64,000 bases of DNA from DATBGO01 sp036558005 (GTDB lineage Bacteria > Actinomycetota > Actinomycetes > Streptosporangiales > Streptosporangiaceae), in assembly GCA_036558005.1 (NCBI GenBank), contig DATBGO010000349.1, forward strand, positions 7,851 to 71,850. The letters are read 5' to 3'. Made by a program: the position numbers and the translations under genes. Of this stretch, positions 1 through 7,000 are shown one piece after another (position 1 is the first letter of the stretch; each line of letters begins with the position of its first letter). The notes under the pieces are model-generated. The model was given only the letters and a program-made list of their open reading frames with translations. It searched no databases and had not been told where the DNA came from.

Positions 1-1
1 C

Positions 2-844
2 CGGGCGAAGCTGGCGGAGATCAGGAACGTGCTGCAGGCGCTGGAAGGCCCCGGCGCTGCGCTGCGCCCGGCCATCGACGCAGGCGGTTACAACCTGCTG
101 CGGCTGCTGGAGGACTTCCCGTCGTGCTCGCTGAACATCTTCGAGTTCCTGCAGGTGGCCCAGCCGCTGCGGCCGCGTTACTACTCGGTCAGCTCCAGCC
201 CGGCGATCCACGGTAACGGGGTCGCGCACCTCACCGTGGGCCTGGAGAGCACGCCGGTGCCGGGCATGCCGGGCCGCGAGTTCCGCGGGCTGGCCTCGCA
301 ATACCTGCACGCGCTCAGGGAAGGCGACCGGCTGAACATCTTCCATGACAGCGCCGGCGGGTTCCACCTGCAGGATGACGTGTCGAAGCCGATGATCTTC
401 ATCTCGGCCGGCACCGGCTTCGCCCCGATGCGGGCGTTCCTCTGGGAGCGGCTGGCGCTGAAGGACGCGGGTGTCCCGCTGGCCGAGGCGGCGCTGTTCA
501 ACGGCATCAGGTCCAGCGGCCTCGACTACATCTACCGGGATGAGATCGAGCGGTTCACCGCCGAGGGCGTGCTCGACCACCTGCACGTCGCGATGTCGCG
601 CGAGCACCCCGGCCACCGTGACTACGTCCAGGACCAGATCAGGGAGCATGGCGCGCTGGTCTGGCGGCTGCTGAGCGCTGGCGGCTACGTCTACGTCTGC
701 GGCTGGCAGCCGATGCGCGCGGCGGTGCGGGCCGCCTTCACCGACATCGCCGCGCAGCACGCGCCGATGCCGCGCGAGCAGGCAAAGGCTTACCTCGACG
801 AGCTAGAGACGACCGCACGCTACCGCCCAGATCTCTGGGGATAA
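2..844 (+). CDS. NADPH-cytochrome P450 reductase-type flavoprotein, C-terminal part (5' end outside window)
   Basis: The frame is open to the left edge, so this is the last 280 residues of a longer protein. It carries the FAD/NADPH half of a diflavin reductase: the FAD motif RYYSVSSSP at about residues 59-67, the NADPH loop ISAGTGFAPMR at about 133-143, and the pyridine-nucleotide motif GYVYVCG near 228. The end, RYRPDLWG, has the aromatic-terminated tail typical of P450-reductase-type proteins. By family it moves electrons from NADPH through FAD to an FMN domain. The missing part could be a fused P450 (CYP102-like) or only an FMN domain. A sulfite-reductase flavoprotein is the main alternative. 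Confidence 0.85.
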   Translation, partial: RAKLAEIRNVLQALEGPGAALRPAIDAGGYNLLRLLEDFPSCSLNIFEFLQVAQPLRPRYYSVSSSPAIHGNGVAHLTVGLESTPVPGMPGREFRGLASQYLHALREGDRLNIFHDSAGGFHLQDDVSKPMIFISAGTGFAPMRAFLWERLALKDAGVPLAEAALFNGIRSSGLDYIYRDEIERFTAEGVLDHLHVAMSREHPGHRDYVQDQIREHGALVWRLLSAGGYVYVCGWQPMRAAVRAAFTDIAAQHAPMPREQAKAYLDELETTARYRPDLWG

Positions 845-860
845 CCACATAGGAGCCCGA

Positions 861-1031
861 ATGGACGCCCTCGCCCTCATCCTGACCGTCGCGGCCCTGG
901 CCATGTTCGGGTTCGCCGCGAGCGGCCGCGAGCTGCGCCGGCTCAACGAGATCGCACTCGGGCTGGTCTTCCTTTCCGCCGCGCTGATCTGCCAGTTCAC
1001 CTCGATCACGAACACCCGCATCGGCCGGTGA
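861..1031 (+). CDS. small membrane protein, 56 aa
   Basis: A short ORF starts at ATG 861 behind AGGAG (851-855), 16 bases after the flavoprotein stop, so it is probably co-transcribed. The protein has a hydrophobic N-terminal segment (about residues 3-20), a charged middle (SGRELRRLNE), and a second hydrophobic stretch (about 31-45), suggesting two short membrane passes with a cytoplasmic basic loop. No family is recognised. The tight spacing and good ribosome-binding site are the reason to believe it is translated; a link to the reductase is inference. Confidence 0.5.
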   Translation: MDALALILTVAALAMFGFAASGRELRRLNEIALGLVFLSAALICQFTSITNTRIGR

Positions 1032-1036
1032 GCCGG

Positions 1037-2146
1037 TTAGCGGAGCCCGGCCCGCGCGACCTGGGCCTGGCAGAACGGGCAGCTGACCCGGTCCGCCCCG
1101 GCCGGCAGGGTCATGGTCGCGCCGCAGGCCGCGCAGCCGATCTCGGCCGCGCCGATGTCGATCTTGCGGCCGCAGCCTGAGCAGATGACCGCGGTGGCCC
1201 CCGGCAGCGCGCTGAACTCGCCGCCGCAGCCGCCGCAGTGCCGCGGCTGGCCGTCCTCGGCTTGCACCGGCACGTACTCGTTGCGCAGGCCCGCCCGGTC
1301 CAGCAGCTGCCCGGCGGCCTGCGGGTCGAGCATGCCCAGCCAGCCCTGGCAGAAGCCCGACCAGGTGAGCTTGCCGGTCAGGTGCTCAGCGTGATCCGGG
1401 TCGAGGTCGGCGAGCCCGGCCGAGCGGTACAGGGCCCGGCCGGCCTCGATCTGCTTCTCCAGCGTCTGCGCCATCGGCCAGAACGAGTCCGCCGCCACGG
1501 CCGGCGCCATCATCCCGCCGGTGTAGCGCAGGCCCATCACCCGCTGCCGCATCTCTGCTTCCAGCGCCCGGGCGGCCGGGTCGAAGGCACGCGCCACCGC
1601 GGCCTCGGTCAGGTACCTGATGCAGGCGCTGCGGTAGTCCGGGTCGCTGCGGGCCCGGTGGGAGACGGCCATCGGCACGTGCGTCACGTACGCCTCGTGC
1701 ACGATCCGCTGCAACTCCCGGTACCTGTCCCGGTCACCGGCGGCAAGCGCGGCCTGCGCCGCCGCGTGCGTGCTGTTCACCGTCGCGGCATACTGCGGCC
1801 CCGGCGTCGTGTCGGACTCGCCCGCCCGGCGCAGGTCGTAGTCGACCAGGGAGGCACAGTAGTCGCAGTACACGTAGGCGGTGACGGAGGGCAGTTTCTT
1901 CGGCGCCCCGCACACCACGCAGGTGCAGCGCTTGACGAAGCCCGGCCCGGGCGGCGCCAGGATGGCCAGCACCTGGCGGGCCCAGCTCGCGGACCCGGCA
2001 GGCGCGGCCGCCTGGGCCGCTGCCTGCTGGTAGGCAGCGGCTTGCTGGCGGGCCTGGTCCTGCAGCTGCCGGGCTAACCCCGGCATCCCCGCGGCCGCTG
2101 GCTGCCCGCCCTCCGGACCACGCTGATTCCGCCGGAACAGCCCCAT
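1037..2146 (-). CDS. zinc-ribbon protein of unknown function
   Basis: Encodes 369 residues. I start at the ATG at 2146 (MGLFRRNQRG) because GGAGGGGAGG lies just upstream; an in-frame GTG 14 codons earlier has no such site. The N-terminal third is Ala/Gln-rich, then a CxxC...CxxC pair (CTCVVCG ... CDYCASL) forms a first zinc ribbon. A helical middle follows. The C-terminus has two more ribbons (HCGGCGG ... CSGCG and CAACG ... CPFCQ). Multiple zinc ribbons suggest a scaffold or regulator, but no catalytic motif is visible and no function is assigned. It is divergent from the MNT/HEPN pair and shares its palindrome-rich upstream region. Confidence 0.7.
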   Translation of the reverse strand: MGLFRRNQRGPEGGQPAAAGMPGLARQLQDQARQQAAAYQQAAAQAAAPAGSASWARQVLAILAPPGPGFVKRCTCVVCGAPKKLPSVTAYVYCDYCASLVDYDLRRAGESDTTPGPQYAATVNSTHAAAQAALAAGDRDRYRELQRIVHEAYVTHVPMAVSHRARSDPDYRSACIRYLTEAAVARAFDPAARALEAEMRQRVMGLRYTGGMMAPAVAADSFWPMAQTLEKQIEAGRALYRSAGLADLDPDHAEHLTGKLTWSGFCQGWLGMLDPQAAGQLLDRAGLRNEYVPVQAEDGQPRHCGGCGGEFSALPGATAVICSGCGRKIDIGAAEIGCAACGATMTLPAGADRVSCPFCQAQVARAGLR

Positions 2147-2237
2147 CTGACCTCCCCTCCTCCGCCCGGCCAGGTTGGCGCCAGTCACGGCTGCCTGCCG
2201 TGAGGGTAGCTGCCTGGAGTGACCGACGCTAGTCTGA

Positions 2238-2285
2238 ACTATAGTCCAGCTAGGAAAACTATAGTACGTGAGTGCGTACTATAGT
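2238..2285. promoter_or_regulatory. three ACTATAGT palindromes at 20-bp intervals (putative operator array)
   Basis: The perfect 8-bp palindrome ACTATAGT occurs at 2238-2245, 2258-2265 and 2278-2285, exactly 20 bp apart and so on one face of the helix. Each contains TATAGT, close to a -10 hexamer; AGTGAC at 2218-2223 could be a -35 for the first copy (16-bp spacer). The array lies between the zinc-ribbon gene and the winged-helix/nucleotidyltransferase gene. A dimeric regulator, possibly the product of that second gene, could bind here and block transcription. The repeats are seen directly; their role is inferred. Confidence 0.6.
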
Positions 2286-2321
2286 TTATTGCCTGGCCTC
2301 GGCTCAGGGACCGGAGGAGGC

Positions 2322-2942
2322 ATGCAGCTCAACCGTCCGCTGGCAACCATCACGCCAACGCTCGATGGTGACGTGCTCGCCGTGCTCGCCCGCCTAGACG
2401 CCGCCGTCACCACCGGGCAGCTTCATCGCATGCTGGACAGCTACTCGGAGGAAGGAATCCGGAAGGTGCTTCGCCGTCTCCATCGCCAAGGGGTCGTTCA
2501 CTCCGACAGGATCGGCAATGCCTACAGTTACCGGCTCAACCGGGAGCACCTGGCCGCAGGCCCAATTGTCGAACTGGCCACGCTTGGCCAAACACTGCTA
2601 CGTCGACTTGAGGAACGCCTCAGCAACTGGCTCTACCGGCCGGTGTACGCAGCTGTATTCGGATCAGCCGCTCGCGGAACCATGAATGAGAACAGCGACC
2701 TCGATCTGCTGCTGGTACGGGCCGATGACACCCCATCCGACATCTGGGATGAGCAGGTCGCCGATCTGTCCGCCGACGCCAGCAGATGGACCGGCAACGA
2801 CACGCGCCCGCTTGAGTACGCGGTAAGCGACCTGGCAGAGGTAAGAGCTGAACAGGTGCTGCACGACGTACTGAACGAGGGCATCACTCTGGCCGGACGC
2901 CGCGACTGGTTCATGAAGCAGTTGCGTGGAGCCGGAGCCTGA
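2322..2942 (+). CDS. winged-helix / MNT-type nucleotidyltransferase (antitoxin-like partner of a HEPN protein)
   Basis: The 206-residue protein is read from ATG 2322 behind GGAGGAGG; a GTG at 2268 would start inside the operator array and is less likely. Residues about 15-75 look like a winged helix-turn-helix (SEEGIRKVLRRLHRQGVV then a wing ending YSYRL). Residues 112-132 hold the minimal nucleotidyltransferase signature GSAARG with N-E-N-SDLDLLL (Gly114-Ser115, Asp126, Asp128). In MntA-HepT systems such enzymes AMPylate and silence the HEPN toxin. A DNA-binding domain on the same chain suggests it also represses its own operon. Base composition is less GC-rich than the flanks, hinting at transfer. 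Confidence 0.75.
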   Translation: MQLNRPLATITPTLDGDVLAVLARLDAAVTTGQLHRMLDSYSEEGIRKVLRRLHRQGVVHSDRIGNAYSYRLNREHLAAGPIVELATLGQTLLRRLEERLSNWLYRPVYAAVFGSAARGTMNENSDLDLLLVRADDTPSDIWDEQVADLSADASRWTGNDTRPLEYAVSDLAEVRAEQVLHDVLNEGITLAGRRDWFMKQLRGAGA

Positions 2943-2943
2943 C

Positions 2944-3342
2944 ATGGTGCGCGCGCCTGCCTGCACCGCGGAAATGCGCCGGGGCCGGATGCTCAAGGCA
3001 GTGGAGTTCCTTGACGCCGCCAGCCTGATCGCTGGCCAGGCCGGCGGGGAAGCCGCAAACCCCGATGCCATCACCACTTTGTACATTCACGCCGGGATCG
3101 CCGCCGCAGATGTCATTTGCTGCGCCCGCCTCGGGCAACATGCACAAGGCCAGGATCATAACGAGGCAGTGAGGTTGCTACACCAGGCCGACAGCGGCTC
3201 AGCACGGCACCTGCGCGTGCTGCTGGGCATGAAGACCAAAGCTGGGTACAGCCATGCCCGGTCGACCGCCGCGGACGCCAAGCGTGCAGGGAGAGTAGCT
3301 GAGGCGCTGGTGGAATCGGCCCGGCGGGTCAGTATGACGTAA
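2944..3342 (+). CDS. HEPN-like protein paired with the MNT nucleotidyltransferase
   Basis: The 132-residue helical protein begins one base after the upstream stop, with GGAG a few bases before the ATG. The segment TTLYIHAGIAAADVICC (44-60) resembles the second helix of HEPN proteins. The later MKTKAGYSHARSTAADAKRAGR carries Lys99-x4-His104, with Tyr102 and Ser103 inside it. Canonical HEPN nucleases use Arg-x4-6-His, so Arg is replaced by Lys; it may be a weak nuclease or a non-catalytic member. Pairing with an MNT gene is the strongest support. Some relatives are annotated only as DNA-binding proteins. Confidence 0.65.
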   Translation: MVRAPACTAEMRRGRMLKAVEFLDAASLIAGQAGGEAANPDAITTLYIHAGIAAADVICCARLGQHAQGQDHNEAVRLLHQADSGSARHLRVLLGMKTKAGYSHARSTAADAKRAGRVAEALVESARRVSMT

Positions 3343-3349
3343 GCCTGGG

Positions 3350-4069
3350 CTAGCCGCCGAAGGTTACGTCCTGGCCGCCCAGGACGCCGACGATGCCGGC
3401 CGGGGTGACGCTGACGCTCTCGATCTTCAGGTGCAGGGGCAGGCCAGTCAGCGGCACGGTGATGTTCTTGACCGAGTCGAGCAGCTCCGAGGGCAGGCCA
3501 TTGCTGGATACCAGCCGGATGTTGATCTTGTCACCGCCCAGCTTGGCCACCTTCCAGGTCGCCGAGCCGCTGGTGACCAGCAGGTCAAGGCTGGCCTTCA
3601 CCTCATCAGGCCCGGCCGGCTTCAGCGTGAGCCCGGCGCCGCCGAGCGAGCCCAGCGGGCCCACCTCGTTCTCCAGCGAGTTGGACAGGTCACCGAAGGT
3701 GATCTGGGCGGTTCCGGTCAGCGTGTCGACCGTCGCGCCGTTGAAGCTGGAGTTGATGTGCACGCCGTCGAGCTTGGCGTTGATGAGGTGGATCGTCACC
3801 GGGCCGACCGGCACATCCGTCGACGAGATGTCGATGCTCTTCATGTCCCGGCTTGCCACCTGGGTCAGGAAGGGGAAGCCATTGATCGACACGTCCGGCT
3901 TCTTCGGAAAGCCCTGGTCCTGGATTTCCGAAGCGACCTTGCTCTCGGCGAACGCCCGGGCGCCGAAATCAAGCGCGACCAGGACCGCGATCAGCGCGAT
4001 CACGATGATGAGGATGGTCCTGCCTCGGTGGCGGCGGCGGACAGGAACGGTGGCCGGATACCCGTTCAT
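3350..4069 (-). CDS. DUF2993 / LmeA-family lipid-binding envelope protein
   Basis: Encodes 239 residues: an Arg-rich cytoplasmic start, one membrane helix at about 19-40 (TILIIVIALIAVLVALDFGARAF), and an extracytoplasmic beta-rich domain with the family pattern SINGFPFLTQVASRDMKSIDI. LmeA of mycobacteria binds phosphatidylinositides and aids lipomannan maturation, so a role in envelope lipid handling is likely but not proven here. It ends 7 bases from the HEPN stop on the opposite strand, with no clear terminator between. The start has little Shine-Dalgarno sequence. Confidence 0.8.
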   Translation of the reverse strand: MNGYPATVPVRRRHRGRTILIIVIALIAVLVALDFGARAFAESKVASEIQDQGFPKKPDVSINGFPFLTQVASRDMKSIDISSTDVPVGPVTIHLINAKLDGVHINSSFNGATVDTLTGTAQITFGDLSNSLENEVGPLGSLGGAGLTLKPAGPDEVKASLDLLVTSGSATWKVAKLGGDKINIRLVSSNGLPSELLDSVKNITVPLTGLPLHLKIESVSVTPAGIVGVLGGQDVTFGG

Positions 4070-4197
4070 GCGGCTGCCCGCGATCGTTGCGGCATAGCGG
4101 ATTCAGCCGTCCTGGCCCGGTTCATGTTGCGATGGTAGGGCATCGGCCCGGCGCCGAGAATCCCCTTGGGAAGGCGTCCCCATCAGCCCGGTCCCCT

Positions 4198-6705
4198 TCA
4201 CTTCAGGCTGTCAACGGCGATGGCCTGCACGAAGCCAGAGTCGTTGTTGGTCGCGAACAGCGTTTTGCCATCCGGGTCAAGCCCGAACTCGCGCGGCACC
4301 AGGCCGGTTTTGATCAGCCCGAGCAGCGCGTGCCCGCCGTGCAGCGCCGCCTGGGTGTCGATCAGCATGAGGCTGGCGCTGGCACCGGGCTGGCTGTGCA
4401 CGTTGGAGTTGGCCACCATTATCCGGCTGCCGTTCCTGAACATGATCAGCCCGATCGGCGCGGCGCCGACGTTGACCCGCGCGATCAGCGCGTGCGCCGG
4501 GCTGGAGAGCAGCCTGGCGGCCGAGAAGCCGAGCAGCGCGTTGCTTTCCCTGCTGGTGACCCAGACGTCGCTGCCGTCGGGTGAGACAACCACCCGGACC
4601 GGGCTGCAGCCCGCGGTCGCGATCGACTTGATCGCCTTCGCGGGATTGGTCTCGGCCCGGTGGACGTCGATCACCGAGAGGGTGCCAGCCGACGGGTTCG
4701 GCGTCTTGACCCGCGTCATGCTGGTCGCGTACAGCAGTTTCCCGTCCGGCGAGAACGCCATCCCGACCGGCTGCTGGCCGAGCTTGACCTTGCCCACCAC
4801 CACATCGGAGGCCGCGAACCCATTGGTGAGCGCGTTGGACAGGTTGAACACCACCATCGCCGCGCTGCTCTGCAGCGTCACGAAGACGAACTTGTTACCC
4901 GGCGAGATCGCGACCTCGACGGCGCCATGGCCGAACGGGCTGGTCAGGGTCCCGACGATCGGGCTGGCGCTGCCCTGCTCGGCGGCGGCGACGTTGATCA
5001 CGATGGCACCGCTGTGCGCCGCCGCGATCAGGTACTTCCCGTCCCTGGTGAGCGCCAGGCTCTTCGACGCCCCCGGCGCGGAGAACGTCCGCACCAGCGT
5101 GGGTGCCAGGCCGGCGCCGTTCCTGAGCACCGCGATCGAGTCGCCGAGCGTGACGAAGGTGAAATTGCCGTCGGCGGCGGCCTTCACCCCGAACGGTCCG
5201 CCGCCGGTGTGGGTGGTGGCGATCCGCGGGCTCAGCGTCGGGGCCGGCGCGACCGCGACGTTGCAGCCCGGCATCGACACCACGGAGGGCTTGCCGCCGC
5301 CGCTGTTGTTCTTCCCGCTTCCGCCACCCCCGCCGAGGACCGCGAAGGCGCCGCCCGCGGCGCCGAGCACGATCACGCAGGCGATGATCACAGCGGCCGG
5401 CGTCCGCCACCACGGCCGGCGGCGGCGGTAGCCGCCCTGATCCCCGGGGTAGCCGCCGTATCCGCCCTGCGGCGGGTAGCCGCCCGGCGGCTCGGTCAGG
5501 CCCGGCTGGGTCGGCTGCCGCGGCTGCTGCGGCCGGTCCGCGGCCTGGGTCGGCGGGCCGGGCGGCTGGCTGCCCCGGCCCGGCGGCTGGCCCTGGCCCG
5601 GCGGCTGGCCCTGGCCCGGCGGCTGGCCCCGGCCAGGACCGGAGGCCGCCTGCCAGTCCGCGGCCACGGTGCCCTGGTGCAGGCGCTGGTCGTCCCCGGG
5701 GCGTCCGGCGCCTGGCGCTGCTCCCGGCGCGGATATCTCGGTCGGCGGATGGGGGCGCGGTGACCCGCTGGCCGGGCCAGCGGCGACCGTCGCGCCCGGG
5801 CCCGCGGCCGGGCCAGCCGGGCCCGCGGGCCGGGTCTGCAGGCCGAGGGCCTCGCGCAGCGCCACCGCGAACGCCAGGCAGGTCGGGTACCGGTCGGCCG
5901 GGGCCTTGGCCATCGCCCTGGCGAACACCCGGTCGACGGCGGCGGGCAGGTCACCGCGGCGGGACGTGATCGAAGGCGGGGCCTCGGACAACTGGGCCCA
6001 GACGACCGCCAGCCCCTGATCGCGGCGGAACGGCGGCGTGCCGGTCAGCATCTCGAAGGCCGCGCACGCGAGCGAGTACAGGTCCGCGCGCCCGTCGACC
6101 GGGCGGCCCTCGATCTGCTCTGGCGCGACGTAGTCGATCGTGCCGAGGAACTGGCCGGTCGACGTCAGCCCGGTCACCGACAGCGACTGCTTGCTGAGGC
6201 CGAAGTCGGACAGGTAGACGTGGTCCTGCCGGTCACTGCCCGAAGCGGAGCTGAGCAGCATGTTGCCGGGCTTGACGTCCCGGTGCACCAGGCCGCGCGC
6301 GTGCGCCGCGTCCAGCGCCGAGGCCACCTGGGTGATGATCTCGGCGGCCCGCGCGGCCGGCAGCGGGCCGCCGGAGTCCAGCAGGCTGCGGACGTCCCCG
6401 CCCAGCACATACCGCATCGCGATAAACAGGACGCCGTTGGCTTCGCCGGCCTCGAAGACCGGGATGATGTGCGGGTGGTCGACCGCGGCCGCGGCCCGTG
6501 ACTCCCGGATGAACCGCTGCCGGAACGCGTCGTCCAGCGCCAGCCCGGGGGCCAGGATCTTCAGCGCGACCCGCCGGTCCAGCCGCACGTCCAGGGCGCG
6601 GTACACGACCGCCATGCCGCCCCGGCCGATCTGCTCTTCCAGCCGGTAACCGGCTATCTGGGAGCCAACAGCGAAATCGCCCGGTCCCCACGTTTCGTCG
6701 CTCAC
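4198..6705 (-). CDS. membrane Ser/Thr protein kinase with extracellular beta-propeller
   Basis: The 835-residue protein starts at GTG 6705 (VSDETWGPG) with GGAGG upstream; longer in-frame starts lack this. The kinase domain (about 18-285) has the glycine loop IGRGGMAVVY (26-35), Lys49 (VALK), HRDVKPGN and DFGLSK, so it should be active. A Pro/Gly/Gln-rich linker with GQPPGQ repeats leads to a membrane helix at about 436-458. The extracytoplasmic part, about 480-835, has repeated PDGK-type YVTN/lactonase blades. It faces an FHA-ABC exporter gene, the same partnership as PknF-Rv1747 in Mycobacterium tuberculosis, so that exporter is a likely substrate. The propeller may sense wall or extracellular ligands. 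Confidence 0.9.
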   Translation of the reverse strand: MSDETWGPGDFAVGSQIAGYRLEEQIGRGGMAVVYRALDVRLDRRVALKILAPGLALDDAFRQRFIRESRAAAAVDHPHIIPVFEAGEANGVLFIAMRYVLGGDVRSLLDSGGPLPAARAAEIITQVASALDAAHARGLVHRDVKPGNMLLSSASGSDRQDHVYLSDFGLSKQSLSVTGLTSTGQFLGTIDYVAPEQIEGRPVDGRADLYSLACAAFEMLTGTPPFRRDQGLAVVWAQLSEAPPSITSRRGDLPAAVDRVFARAMAKAPADRYPTCLAFAVALREALGLQTRPAGPAGPAAGPGATVAAGPASGSPRPHPPTEISAPGAAPGAGRPGDDQRLHQGTVAADWQAASGPGRGQPPGQGQPPGQGQPPGRGSQPPGPPTQAADRPQQPRQPTQPGLTEPPGGYPPQGGYGGYPGDQGGYRRRRPWWRTPAAVIIACVIVLGAAGGAFAVLGGGGGSGKNNSGGGKPSVVSMPGCNVAVAPAPTLSPRIATTHTGGGPFGVKAAADGNFTFVTLGDSIAVLRNGAGLAPTLVRTFSAPGASKSLALTRDGKYLIAAAHSGAIVINVAAAEQGSASPIVGTLTSPFGHGAVEVAISPGNKFVFVTLQSSAAMVVFNLSNALTNGFAASDVVVGKVKLGQQPVGMAFSPDGKLLYATSMTRVKTPNPSAGTLSVIDVHRAETNPAKAIKSIATAGCSPVRVVVSPDGSDVWVTSRESNALLGFSAARLLSSPAHALIARVNVGAAPIGLIMFRNGSRIMVANSNVHSQPGASASLMLIDTQAALHGGHALLGLIKTGLVPREFGLDPDGKTLFATNNDSGFVQAIAVDSLK

Positions 6706-6988
6706 CGCGCCTCCAGCGCCAACCCTGCCCGTCCGACGCTCCCCAGAGCCCATGGAAGCCGCATCGGCATGCTCCGGGATCGCGGGGGTTGAGTCACAAA
6801 GCTGCCGGGTGCGTTCTAAAAGTATCTTTGTCCGCCGCCATTGCCTGCAACCCGGGCGGGGGCCGCGCGGGCGCCGGCCGGCGGCCAGACCCCCGGATCG
6901 TAGCCCGGCCGGCCGGGCGCGGCGACCCGACTCGCCCGGGGAGATCACGAACTGATCGGGCCGGATTCTGCTTTGGCCCCGCGCGCCT

Positions 6989-6994
6989 TACAGT
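6989..6994 (+). promoter_or_regulatory. -10 element (TACAGT) for a probable leaderless transcript
   Basis: TACAGT fits the actinobacterial TANNNT -10 pattern and ends six bases before ATG 7001. No Shine-Dalgarno sequence precedes that ATG, so transcription probably starts at or next to the start codon of the FHA-ABC exporter. The 295-base kinase/exporter gap (6706-7000) otherwise shows no gene; on the minus strand TACTTT near 6820 may serve the kinase through a leader of about 100 bases. Confidence 0.45.
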
Positions 6995-7000
6995 TGTCCA

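Noticed and set aside
1238..2077. Long open frame opposite the zinc-ribbon gene
   Set aside because: It is the complement-frame shadow that GC-rich coding DNA often gives; it has no family motif and low-complexity Arg/Gly/Ala composition. Similar shadows opposite mshA, hppA, the helicase and the permease were dropped for the same reason.
2268..2321. GTG 2268 as start of the nucleotidyltransferase
   Set aside because: It lies between the operator palindromes without a ribosome-binding site, while ATG 2322 has GGAGGAGG.
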